Numbered from the stretch's first letter, positions 1 through 6,479 are shown. The stretch is 7,516 nt of DNA from Bacteroidales bacterium UBA1711 (GCA_002317325.1 DCJB01000007.1:1-7516), one strand, 5' to 3'. A program made the numbers and translations. The notes: generated by a model not told the origin, from the sequence alone.

Positions 1-1179
1 GGCCTGGGTGAAGCCGATGCCCACGCTGAGGGAGAGGCTGACAATAACCATGTTGCGCTGCGTGAAGCCGCTGCGGGCCATCATGCCGAAGCCGGCGAAG
101 AGAATGCTGCCGAACATCATGATGGTGCAGCCGCCGAGCACGGGCTGGGGAATGGTGGTGAGGATGGCGCCCACGGCGGGGAAGAGTCCACCGAGAACCA
201 TGATGAGCGCGCCGGTGGCGATGGCGGAGCGGTTGACCACCTTGGACATGGCGGCCAGGCCCACATTCTGCGAGAAGGAGGTGATGGGGGTGCAGCCGAA
301 GATGCCGGCGAGCGAGCTGACGAAGCCGTCGCACGCCACAGCGCCGCCCAGTTCCTTTTGGGTGACGGGGCGGTTGAGGGCGCCCGAGCAGAGGGCCGAG
401 GAGTCGCCTATGGTCTCGGTAGCGGAGACGAGATAGACGCAGATGATGGCCAGGATGGCTCCGAGGTTGAACTCGGGGGCGAAGGGCATGAACTTGGGCA
501 GCGACACGAAGCCGACCCCGTTGAGCGCGTCGAGATGGACCATGCCCATGCAGGCGGCGGTGATATAGCCGACGACAAGTCCGACCAGCACCGAGAGCGA
601 GCGGAGGAAGCCGCGGCCGAAGATTTGGGTGAGGAGACAGGCGAGGAGGGTGACAGAGCCGACAATCCAGTTGTTGGCGCTGCCGAAGTCCTCGGCGCCC
701 ACGCCGCCGCCGAAACTGTTGGCCCCGATGGGCAGCAGCGAGAATCCGATGGCCGTGACCACCGAGGCCGCCACCACGGGGGAGATAATGCGGGTCCAGT
801 ACTTGGCGAAGAGGCCCAGCACGCCCTCCACGAGGCCGCCCACGATGACGGCGCCCATGAGCGCGCCCATGCCGTGGGCCGAGGCGATGCCGATGGAAAG
901 CGAGAGAAAGGTGAAACTGATGCCCATAACGATGGGGAGCCGCGCCCCCACCCGCCACAGGGGGAACAGCTGCACGAGAGTGCCGATGCCGGCGATAATC
1001 ATGCAGTTTTGGATAAGCGCCGCGCTGAGGCCAGAGTCGACCCCAACCACGTTGGCGAGAATGATGATGGGCGTGATGTTCGACACGAACATAGCCAGCA
1101 CGTGCTGGAGCCCAAACGGCACCGCCTGGAGAACAGGCACCCTGCCGTCGAGTTCGTAGATACTTCCTTTTGCTTTCAT
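1..1179 (-). CDS. NCS2 family xanthine/purine permease (partial, C-terminus beyond window)
   Basis: Inner-membrane nucleobase:cation symporter-2 that should import a purine base, most likely xanthine, with a cation. The frame runs open for 393 codons from an ATG at 1179 to the left edge, so the stop and roughly the last 40-70 residues of a normal 430-460 residue protein are missing. Long hydrophobic stretches alternate with short loops throughout. NCS2 landmarks are in order: GLQHVLAMF at residues 23-31, ATETIGDS at 253-260 (E255 and D259 match the substrate-site acidic pair of E. coli XanQ), D284 in CDGF, and SQNVGLAAMSK at 303-313. The Q-N pair at 304-305 is typical of xanthine/uric-acid members rather than uracil permeases such as UraA. 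It follows xpt on the same strand after a 49-nt AT-rich gap with no promoter motif, so the two are probably co-transcribed. The family is certain; the substrate is inferred from motif and neighbour. Confidence 0.93.
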   Translation of the reverse strand, partial: MKAKGSIYELDGRVPVLQAVPFGLQHVLAMFVSNITPIIILANVVGVDSGLSAALIQNCMIIAGIGTLVQLFPLWRVGARLPIVMGISFTFLSLSIGIASAHGMGALMGAVIVGGLVEGVLGLFAKYWTRIISPVVAASVVTAIGFSLLPIGANSFGGGVGAEDFGSANNWIVGSVTLLACLLTQIFGRGFLRSLSVLVGLVVGYITAACMGMVHLDALNGVGFVSLPKFMPFAPEFNLGAILAIICVYLVSATETIGDSSALCSGALNRPVTQKELGGAVACDGFVSSLAGIFGCTPITSFSQNVGLAAMSKVVNRSAIATGALIMVLGGLFPAVGAILTTIPQPVLGGCTIMMFGSILFAGFGMMARSGFTQRNMVIVSLSLSVGIGFTQA

Positions 1180-1228
1180 AAAAAATGGGGTTGTAATAAC
1201 GTGTTTGGAAATCTTGATTCGCGCTGCA

Positions 1229-1849
1229 TCAAAGGGGCTTGATGCCGGTGTCGGCCAGATGCCTCTCGGGCTGGCTGCGGAAGCGGATGGTCTGATTCTC
1301 CCAGTCCATGGACTCGATGATGGCGAGCGACTCCAGCCGATAGCCCTCGGCGCGCAGCATAGCCCCGCCTTTCTGCTGGCCTTTCTCGATGGCGATGGCA
1401 ATGCCCGCCACCTCGCCGCCCGCTTGGCCCACCACATCGATGAGGGCGTGAACCGCCTCGCCGTCGGCCAGGAAGTCATCGACAATCAGCACCCGCTCGC
1501 CCGCCGAGAGGTAGGGCCGCGACACAAAGACGTTGTTCAGCCGCTTGTGGGTGAAAGAATAGGCCGAAGAGACATACTTGTCGTCTGTGCTGTTGGCGGT
1601 CTCGCTCTTCTTGGCAAAGACCACAGGCACGTCGTACAAGTCGCCAAGAAGCGTGGCGATGGCTATGCCGCTGGCCTCGATGGTGAGGACCTTGTCAACA
1701 CTCACCCCGCGGAAACGGCGCTTAATCTCGTATGCCATCTGACGGATGATGTCGATGTCGATTTGATGGTTTAAGAAACTGTCAACCTTGAGGATGTTGC
1801 CATCTTTGATGACCCCGGCGGTCAGGATTTTTTCTTCAAGAAAGTTCAT
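1229..1849 (-). CDS. xpt: Xanthine phosphoribosyltransferase
   Basis: Cytoplasmic salvage enzyme converting xanthine plus PRPP to XMP and pyrophosphate. The 206-residue product aligns along its whole length, as I recall the sequence, with B. subtilis Xpt (194 aa). Shared features are KVDSFLNHQID at 21-31, LTIEASGIA at 55-63, VPVVFAKK at 74-81, YSFT at 97-100, the PRPP-binding loop VLIVDDFLADGEA at 120-132, and IAIEKGQQ at 152-159 with GYRLESLA at 169-176. The start is set at the ATG at 1849. A TTG two codons further upstream (1855) also keeps the frame, but the ATG gives an N-terminus (MNFLEEKIL) that lines up with the family without extra residues. The C-terminus is about ten residues longer than in Bacillus. 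Position just before an NCS2 permease mirrors the Bacillus xpt-pbuX operon and supports a purine salvage role. Confidence 0.95.
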   Translation of the reverse strand: MNFLEEKILTAGVIKDGNILKVDSFLNHQIDIDIIRQMAYEIKRRFRGVSVDKVLTIEASGIAIATLLGDLYDVPVVFAKKSETANSTDDKYVSSAYSFTHKRLNNVFVSRPYLSAGERVLIVDDFLADGEAVHALIDVVGQAGGEVAGIAIAIEKGQQKGGAMLRAEGYRLESLAIIESMDWENQTIRFRSQPERHLADTGIKPL

Positions 1850-1875
1850 TGTCAACTGTTTGTTATTGTCCGCCG

Positions 1876-1904
1876 CGACACCGGGAGGGGAGGTAATCCC
1901 GTCG
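1876..1904 (-). promoter_or_regulatory. Possible hairpin in the xpt leader
   Basis: Between the predicted transcription start (about 1924) and the xpt ATG, the leader can fold. GGGA (1883-1886) pairs with TCCC (1897-1900) and CGAC (1876-1879) pairs with GTCG (1901-1904), separated by a 3-nt bulge, with a 10-nt purine-rich loop on the plus-strand reading. No T run follows, so this is not an intrinsic terminator. I do not recognise the conserved core of the Firmicute purine riboswitch here. Any regulatory role is inference. Confidence 0.25.
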
Positions 1905-1929
1905 GCTGCCCTATCGGCGAATGAGGGCG

Positions 1930-1937
1930 CAAAGATA
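1930..1937 (-). promoter_or_regulatory. Bacteroidetes-type -7 promoter element for xpt-permease
   Basis: On the minus strand this reads TATCTTTG, an exact match to the Bacteroidetes sigma-70 -7 consensus TAnnTTTG. About 20 nt upstream, where the -33 TTTG element would sit, there is only a T-rich stretch (minus-strand reading of about 1955-1962), a weak match. The predicted transcript start is near 1924, giving a leader of about 75 nt before the xpt ATG at 1849. The flanks are very AT-rich in a GC-rich genome, as expected for a promoter. Confidence 0.65.
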
Positions 1938-1984
1938 CGTTTTTTTTCCTAATAATTAAAAAAAAAAGCGACAAGAACCCAAAA

Positions 1985-2099
1985 ATGGGGCAGATTGGGA
2001 AAGGTGACTCGGCATTGTCATTGTTTGGGGATTGCTTGTCAAACGAATCGCCACATCACGCCCCGCGGAGGGCGCAGCAAGCCGGCATGGCGACGGAGC
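1985..2099. other. Intergenic stretch with no recognised gene
   Basis: This is the core of the 314-nt gap between xpt and the TPR gene, between the terminator of one and the promoter of the other. Two open frames run in from here on the plus strand, but they cross the terminator and the antisense of the TPR gene and have unconvincing composition, so I do not call them. Visible structure is limited to inverted repeats: GTTTG (2023-2027) with CAAAC (2040-2044), flanked by GGCATT (2011-2016) against AATCGCC (2046-2052), and a small CGCCC/GGGCG stem at 2059-2074. I see no promoter motif that would make it a small RNA gene. Confidence 0.4.
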
Positions 2100-2136
2100 A
2101 AAAAGCGGGGCGGATGCCTGCGGCATCCGCCCCGCT
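2100..2136 (-). terminator. Intrinsic terminator of the TPR gene
   Basis: A perfect 15-bp stem (arms 2104-2118 and 2122-2136, AGCGGGGCGGATGCC against its exact complement) closes a 3-nt loop. On the minus strand the stem is followed directly by TTTTT (reading 2104 to 2100), the normal order for a Rho-independent terminator. It starts 27 nt past the stop codon of the TPR gene. On the plus strand the T run is missing, although an AAAAAA run sits a little further right at 2151-2156, so it is probably one-directional. Confidence 0.9.
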
Positions 2137-2163
2137 ATGGATTCTTGCCCAAAAAAGACAGGG

Positions 2164-2838
2164 TTACTGCATATTTTCGGCGTAGGCGAGGACTTTGTCG
2201 ACCTCGGAGTACTCGGTGCTCTCGGGGTAGTTCTCCTTAATCTGGTTGAACACGTTGACGGCTTTGTCCTTTTGGTTCATCTTGATGTAGAGGATGCCGG
2301 CTTTCCAGAGAGCCGAGGGAGCGACGACAAAGTTGGGGCACTCCTTGGCGGCCTTCTCGTAGTAGCTGACGGCTTCGCCATCATTCTCCAGTTCGGCGTA
2401 GGCATCGCCGATGAGCATCAGTTTCTCGCCGTTGGTGAGGTCGTCCTTGCCCTTGTAGGACTTGAGGTAGTCGATGGCTTCGTTGAACTTGCCGAGGTTC
2501 AGCTGGCAGATACCGGCATAATATTTGGCGAGGTTGCCTGACTTGGTGCAGCCGTACTCGTCGATGACGCCGGCGAAGCCGAGGACCTCGTCGTTGCCGT
2601 TGAGGGCCAATTCATAGTTGCCTTCGTTGAAATACTGCTCGGCGGGGAACATATCTTCGGCGGCGCGGAGCTGGCGGGGCTGGGAGACGAGTTTGACGTA
2701 TGCAAAAATGCCCACAACCAATGCCACCACCACGCAGCCGGCAATGGTCAGGCCTTTTTTATTCTTCTTGACGTACTGCTCAGTCTTAGCGATAAAACCG
2801 CTAACTTCCAGATTGTTCTCTTGGTTTTGCTCTTTCAT
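2164..2838 (-). CDS. Membrane-anchored tetratricopeptide-repeat protein
   Basis: A 224-residue protein of unknown specific role. A short polar and charged N-terminus (1-28, ending KKNKKG) is followed by one hydrophobic segment at about 29-50 (LTIAGCVVVALVVGIFAYVK). There is no signal peptidase site, so it is probably an N-in, C-out inner-membrane anchor with the rest in the periplasm. The soluble part carries TPR-like helix pairs at about 66-80 (degenerate), 103-131 (YYAGICQLNLGKFNEAIDYL), 138-168 (GDAYAELENDGEAVSYYEKA) and 175-205 (KAGILYIKMNQKDKAVNVF). The layout resembles E. coli YfgM, a TPR protein that works with periplasmic chaperones, but I cannot claim orthology. Similar TPR proteins are common in Bacteroidetes. 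It is a single-gene unit with its own promoter and a strong terminator, which suggests a housekeeping function. The ATG at 2838 is the first start in frame after the promoter. Confidence 0.88.
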   Translation of the reverse strand: MKEQNQENNLEVSGFIAKTEQYVKKNKKGLTIAGCVVVALVVGIFAYVKLVSQPRQLRAAEDMFPAEQYFNEGNYELALNGNDEVLGFAGVIDEYGCTKSGNLAKYYAGICQLNLGKFNEAIDYLKSYKGKDDLTNGEKLMLIGDAYAELENDGEAVSYYEKAAKECPNFVVAPSALWKAGILYIKMNQKDKAVNVFNQIKENYPESTEYSEVDKVLAYAENMQ

Positions 2839-2869
2839 TATGCGTATTTTTTTGTATTATTCTGAGTTG

Positions 2870-2877
2870 CAAAAATA
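2870..2877 (-). promoter_or_regulatory. Bacteroidetes-type -7 promoter element for the TPR gene
   Basis: The minus strand reads TATTTTTG, matching TAnnTTTG, 32 nt upstream of the ATG at 2838, which gives a leader of about 25 nt. A TTTG lies upstream (minus-strand reading of 2890-2893), but at only 12 nt it is closer than the usual 19-21 nt spacing for a -33 element. The call therefore rests on the -7 match and position. Confidence 0.55.
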
Positions 2878-2894
2878 GTCATTTTTTTTCAAAG

Positions 2895-3002
2895 CGGCGA
2901 TATTTTTTTTATTTGTCGGCATTTTGGGGTTCGGCCCGTTTTTTTTAACATTTTGCAAGGCTGTGTTATGTATCAAGTTAGGGACGGCGATAGTTTTTTT
3001 TT
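2895..3002 (+). repeat. Direct repeat CGGCGATA followed by a T tract
   Basis: CGGCGATA at 2895-2902 is followed by eight Ts (2903-2910). The same eight bases at 2985-2992 are followed by G and then nine Ts (2994-3002). The copies are 90 bp apart in the divergent gap between the TPR gene and the DHOD-like gene. The gap has further T tracts at about 2882-2889, 2939-2946, 3016-3023 and 3025-3032, so it may be intrinsically bent. Whether the repeat is a binding site is unknown. Confidence 0.4.
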
Positions 3003-3035
3003 GGCTTAAAAAAAGTTTTTTTTATTTTTTTTACT

Positions 3036-3043
3036 TACCTTTG
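3036..3043 (+). promoter_or_regulatory. Bacteroidetes-type -7 promoter element for the DHOD-like/acyl-CoA ligase run
   Basis: TACCTTTG matches TAnnTTTG exactly and lies 43 nt upstream of the ATG at 3087, giving a leader of about 37 nt. The -33 region is a run of Ts with no clean TTTG at the right distance. It is the only promoter-like motif I see upstream of the four plus-strand genes, whose other gaps lack one. Confidence 0.65.
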
Positions 3044-3086
3044 CAAGTCATTCTAAACATTGAACACTTGCTAACAAAGACAAAGT

Positions 3087-4070
3087 ATGGACACTAAAGT
3101 TAACTACCTCGGACTGGAGCTGAAAAGCCCCATCGTGGCCGGCAGTTGCGGAATCACCTCCAATGTTGACAACCTCGTCCGCCTCGAGGAATGCGGCGCC
3201 GGCGCCGTAGTGCTCAAGTCGATTTTCGAGGAACAGATTATCCACGACATCAAGCGAAACACCCAGACCTTCGCCCCCGTTGACAACTATGGCGAGAGTT
3301 ATGACTATATCGCACAGCACATCGAGAACGATTCGATGTCGAAGTTTTTCAATATGGTCGCCGAGGCGAAGAGACGGCTCACGATTCCCGTCATCGGCAG
3401 CGTCAACTGCTACTCCTACGACAGTTGGATCAGCTATGCGAGCCGATTCGAGGAGGCGGGCTGCGACGCGATAGAGCTCAACATGGCCATCCTGCCCTAC
3501 GACGTGTCGCTGTCGGTGGACGACGTCGAGCGGACATTCTCCAACACCGTGCAGGCGCTGCGCAAGTCGGTCTCCATCCCCATCAGCATCAAGGTGGGCC
3601 CCTATTTCACCGATATGGCCAAGTTCATGCAGCAGCTCTCGTGGAGCGGCGTGGCGGGCATAACGATGTTCAACAAGTCGCTCTGCATCGACATTGACAC
3701 CGAGCGCGAGGAGCTGGGCCATGCCGACTCGCTCTCTTCGCCCAACGAGCTGTACAACACCGTCCGCTGGACAGCGATAATGGCCAACAAGCTGCGCTGC
3801 GACCTCAGCGCCACCACCGGCGTGAGCGATGCGGACGACGTGGTGAAGCTGCTGCTTGCCGGCGCAAAGACGGTGCAGGTGGCTTCCTGCCTCTACCGCA
3901 ACGGCGTGGACTATATGAAGGACCTCAACGAAGGGCTCCGAGCCTGGATGGAGAAGAAGGGGTATGCGAGCGTGAAGCAGTTCTGCGGCAAACTTGCCAT
4001 GAAGCAGAACGAGCAGGCTTCGGTGCTGCTGCGCACCCAGTTTATGCGTTACTTCGCAGAGATACAGTAG
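3087..4070 (+). CDS. Dihydroorotate dehydrogenase-like FMN protein
   Basis: A 327-residue TIM-barrel flavoprotein related to class 1 dihydroorotate dehydrogenases (the 'dihydroorotate dehydrogenase-like protein' group). The N-terminal NYLGLELKSPIVAGSCGIT (6-24) is the usual first strand. FMN-contact positions appear kept: K44 in VVLKS, K169 in ISIKVGPY, N196 in MFNKS, and the phosphate-binding end of the barrel TTGVSDADDVVKLLLAGAKT (243-262) with VQVASCLYRNG (264-273). The loop that in true enzymes reads N-x-S/C-x-P-N and carries the catalytic Cys or Ser is ELNMAILPYD here (130-139), so the catalytic residue and second substrate-binding Asn are absent. Orotate synthesis is therefore doubtful; the real substrate is unknown. 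It follows its promoter directly and precedes an acyl-CoA synthetase by 103 nt, without pyrimidine genes nearby. The family is sure, the reaction is not. Confidence 0.88.
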   Translation: MDTKVNYLGLELKSPIVAGSCGITSNVDNLVRLEECGAGAVVLKSIFEEQIIHDIKRNTQTFAPVDNYGESYDYIAQHIENDSMSKFFNMVAEAKRRLTIPVIGSVNCYSYDSWISYASRFEEAGCDAIELNMAILPYDVSLSVDDVERTFSNTVQALRKSVSIPISIKVGPYFTDMAKFMQQLSWSGVAGITMFNKSLCIDIDTEREELGHADSLSSPNELYNTVRWTAIMANKLRCDLSATTGVSDADDVVKLLLAGAKTVQVASCLYRNGVDYMKDLNEGLRAWMEKKGYASVKQFCGKLAMKQNEQASVLLRTQFMRYFAEIQ

Positions 4071-4080
4071 CCGCCAGCAA

Positions 4081-4142
4081 GCCTGTGCCGGCGCCTTCGA
4101 CGACAGGCGACAACGGCGCGGGCAGCAGCCTCCCGCGGGAGG
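4081..4142 (+). repeat. Inverted repeats between the DHOD-like and acyl-CoA ligase genes
   Basis: The 103-nt gap holds GCCTGT (4081-4086) facing ACAGGC (4103-4108), and a perfect 14-bp palindrome CCTCCCGCGGGAGG (4129-4142). Neither is followed by a T run, so they are not intrinsic terminators. There is no TAnnTTTG element in the gap, so read-through transcription into the next gene is likely. The gap is GC-rich, unlike the promoter-bearing gaps of this window. Confidence 0.5.
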
Positions 4143-4173
4143 GAATTGCGGCATGACAAACTAAGACTACCCA

Positions 4174-5946
4174 ATGGAAAAACCTACAAGACTATTTGAC
4201 CTGCTCGAATACCGCAAGCAGACGAAGCCTGATCGTGCGGTGCTGGTCTCCAAATGCAACGGCGACTGGAAGAAGATTTTTATTGACGAGTATATTGAGA
4301 ACGTTGACGCTCTGAGTTTCGGGCTGATGGGCCTCGGCGTGGGGAAAGGCGACAACATCGCCCTCATATCTTCGGACCGCCCCCTGTGGAACATCACCGA
4401 CCTCGGAGTGCAGCAGACGGGAGCCGTGCTGGTTCCGATATACCCCACCATCAGCGAGGACGACTACCGCTACATCCTGAAGGATTGCGAGGTGAAATAC
4501 TTGGTTTTGGAGAACGAGACCATGCTCCGCAAGGTGAAAGACATCATCCCCGAGCTGACGACGCTGGAGGGAGTCTATATGTTCGACAAGAAAGAGTCCG
4601 AGACCTCCTACCCCCCCATATCCGAACTGATGGAGAGCGGGCGGCGCGCTCCGCAGCCGGAGCGGCTGGCGGAAATAAAGGCCTCGATAGGCGCCCGCGA
4701 TGTGGCGACGATGATATACACCAGCGGCACCACGGGGTTTCCGAAGGGCGTTATGCTGTGCCACGAGAACATACTCACCTGCCTCTACGGCGTGCAACAC
4801 ACCCCCAAGGCCCATTTCACCCGCGCCATGAGCTTTCTGCCCCTGTGCCACGTTTATGAGCGGATGATGAACTATTTCTACCAGTATATGGGCTACGAGA
4901 CCTGGTATGCCGAGAGCATAGCGAAGGTGCAGGAGACCATGCGGGTGGCCAAGCCCCACATGATGACGGCCGTGCCGCGGTTCATCGAGAAGATGTACGA
5001 CGGAATCTATCGCAAAGGCGAGAAGCTGAAAGGCATCAAGAAGAGAATCTTCTTTTGGGCCATACGGCTGGCGACCCGCTACGACCTCGACGGCATGACC
5101 TGGTGGTTCAAAGTTCGCCGCCAGTGGGCGAATATGCTGGTGTATAGCACAATCAGAGACGCTTTCGGAGGGCATTTGGAGATGTTTGTCTCGGGCGGCA
5201 GCGCCATACAGCCCCGTCTGGCCAGGTTCTTCACCTGCATCGGCATGAACATATACGAGGGCTACGGACTGACGGAGACCTCGCCCGTGATAGCCGTGAG
5301 CTCGGCCGCCCCCCACGGGCGCAAGCTCGGGACCGCGGGGCTTCCGCTGCCCGGCATAGAGGTGAAGGTGCTGGAAGAGACCAACGAAATAGTGTGCCGC
5401 GGTCCCAATGTGATGGTGGGCTATTATCGCCAGCCCGAGCTCACCCGCCAGGCCATAGACGAAGAAGGCTGGTTCCACACAGGCGACACGGGCGCTTTCG
5501 AGCCCGAGGGCCAGCTGCGAATCACGGGGCGCACCAAGTCGATGTTCAAAACCTCGATGGGCAAGTTTGTGAACCCCGAGGTAATCGAAGACAAATTCAA
5601 AGAGAGCCCATTCGTGCTCGACATCATGGTGGTTGGCGAGAACCAGAAGTTCGCCGCCGCCCTGATAGTGCCCGACTTCCAGTTCCTCAAAGAGTGGCAG
5701 GAGCGCCACCACATCCACTGCGAGAGCCGGGAAGAGATGGTGGCGGACAAGAAGACGCTGGCCCGCTACGCCAAGGTGGCGGATAAATACAACAAGACCT
5801 TGGGGTCGGCAGAGCAAATCAAGAAGTTCAAACTGCTCAACGACACGTGGGAAGTGGCCAACGGCTGCCTCACCCCCACCCTGAAAATCAAGAGGCCGGT
5901 CATTACAGCGCGTTGCAAGGCCCAGATAGACGACTTGTTCAAATAG
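4174..5946 (+). CDS. Long-chain acyl-CoA synthetase (AMP-forming fatty acid--CoA ligase)
   Basis: A 590-residue adenylate-forming enzyme that activates fatty acids with ATP to an acyl-AMP and then to acyl-CoA, working at the inner face of the membrane. Family motifs are complete and in order: the P-loop-like A3 YTSGTTGFPKGV (182-193), PLCHVYER (223-230), A5 YGLTETSP (364-371), A7 GWFHTGDTG (432-440), hinge A8 RITGRTKSMFKTSMGKFVNPEVIE region (449-472), and the C-terminal LTPTLKIKRP (566-575), which holds the lysine candidates for adenylation (K571/K573). Length and the LTPT(L/F)K ending fit the FAA1/COG1022 type common in Bacteroidetes rather than E. coli FadD, so no gene symbol is assigned. 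The ATG at 4174 begins the conserved N-terminus (TRLFDLLEYRKQTKPDRAVL). It lies between the DHOD-like gene and the S23-type gene on the same strand, probably in one transcript. Chain-length preference cannot be read from the sequence. Confidence 0.95.
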   Translation: MEKPTRLFDLLEYRKQTKPDRAVLVSKCNGDWKKIFIDEYIENVDALSFGLMGLGVGKGDNIALISSDRPLWNITDLGVQQTGAVLVPIYPTISEDDYRYILKDCEVKYLVLENETMLRKVKDIIPELTTLEGVYMFDKKESETSYPPISELMESGRRAPQPERLAEIKASIGARDVATMIYTSGTTGFPKGVMLCHENILTCLYGVQHTPKAHFTRAMSFLPLCHVYERMMNYFYQYMGYETWYAESIAKVQETMRVAKPHMMTAVPRFIEKMYDGIYRKGEKLKGIKKRIFFWAIRLATRYDLDGMTWWFKVRRQWANMLVYSTIRDAFGGHLEMFVSGGSAIQPRLARFFTCIGMNIYEGYGLTETSPVIAVSSAAPHGRKLGTAGLPLPGIEVKVLEETNEIVCRGPNVMVGYYRQPELTRQAIDEEGWFHTGDTGAFEPEGQLRITGRTKSMFKTSMGKFVNPEVIEDKFKESPFVLDIMVVGENQKFAAALIVPDFQFLKEWQERHHIHCESREEMVADKKTLARYAKVADKYNKTLGSAEQIKKFKLLNDTWEVANGCLTPTLKIKRPVITARCKAQIDDLFK

Positions 5947-5987
5947 ACATCGAGAATATAGTTAATTCAATCATAATACAAATCAAT

Positions 5988-6476
5988 ATGGACTACACAC
6001 AAGAGAAACAAGCCAGTTTTTTCCGATTCGAAGACTTGAGAATCTACGCCAAATCAACTGATTACTCGGCATGGCTCATTGCCAACCTGAAAGATGCGGC
6101 AAACGACCGCCAGCGCAATATCCTCACCTCGTTCTGCCATTCCTCTTTCGACATCTCCCTCAATATAGCCGAGGGTTCGTCGCGCAACAAGAGCCAGTTT
6201 GAGCATTACCTGAAGATCTCCAAAACCGCCATCCGCGAGTGCATAGTCTATACGAGGATTGCCGCCGCCGTGGGTCTGATGGACGAGGAGGCAGAGGAGC
6301 GTTCCCGCGAGTTGCTGATGGAGATGACCCGCATGATTGGGGCGTTGATACTCTCACTCCAGCGCGGTTCGGGCCGCAAGCGTTCCGATTTCGATACAGA
6401 GGCAGACGCCGAAGTTGACAACGACATCGAAGACGGCCTTTCCGACGAAGAGGAATCATATTCCACAGGACTTTAA
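5988..6476 (+). CDS. Four-helix bundle protein (S23 / 23S rRNA intervening-sequence family)
   Basis: A 162-residue small helical protein. The family pattern is clear: an N-terminal RFEDLRIYAKS (13-23), a central SSFDISLNIAEGSSRNKSQF (52-71), then HYLKISKTAIRECIVYTRIAAAVGLM (73-98) and a last helix at about 101-126. The family is named after an ORF inside 23S rRNA intervening sequences of Leptospira, but most members are free-standing genes of unknown function, and no rRNA is present here. After the bundle comes an added tail (about 127-162) that is first basic (GSGRKRS) and then strongly acidic (about 134-156), which looks disordered. The frame extends upstream into the ligase gene, but the ATG at 5988 is preferred: it lies just after an AT-rich 41-nt gap and begins family-like sequence. 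Its first 100 bases are more AT-rich than the neighbours. It ends only 3 nt before the exonuclease start, so the two are probably translated together. Confidence 0.88.
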   Translation: MDYTQEKQASFFRFEDLRIYAKSTDYSAWLIANLKDAANDRQRNILTSFCHSSFDISLNIAEGSSRNKSQFEHYLKISKTAIRECIVYTRIAAAVGLMDEEAEERSRELLMEMTRMIGALILSLQRGSGRKRSDFDTEADAEVDNDIEDGLSDEEESYSTGL

Positions 6477-6479
6477 CAT

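Noticed and set aside
358..1242. 294-codon plus-strand frame opposite the permease
   Set aside because: Composition dominated by Asp, Glu, Gly, His and Arg is the usual antisense of a membrane protein. The minus strand encodes a clear NCS2 transporter.
1850..1855. TTG at 1855 as the xpt start
   Set aside because: The ATG at 1849 gives an N-terminus matching the family and is the better start codon; the extra two residues have no support.
1985..2541. Plus-strand frames starting in the xpt/TPR gap
   Set aside because: They run through the strong terminator and then antisense to the TPR gene; no domain or promoter supports them.
3048..4154. 368-codon open frame on the minus strand opposite the DHOD-like gene
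   Set aside because: Antisense shadow: it covers the whole DHOD-like gene and both flanks, including its promoter region, and shows no recognisable domain.
4192..5817. 541-codon open frame on the minus strand opposite the acyl-CoA ligase gene
   Set aside because: Its length comes from the high GC at third positions of the ligase gene, which removes stops from the antisense frame. The ligase frame has complete family motifs while the antisense product has none and is rich in His, Gly, Leu and Arg.
5847..5987. Longer start for the S23-type protein inside the acyl-CoA ligase gene
   Set aside because: The extra 47 residues overlap the conserved C-terminus of the ligase in another frame and look like a shadow translation; the ATG at 5988 fits the family.
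5988..6476. S23-type gene as a marker of a 23S rRNA intervening sequence
   Set aside because: No rRNA sequence surrounds it; the flanks are protein-coding genes, so it is a free-standing family member.
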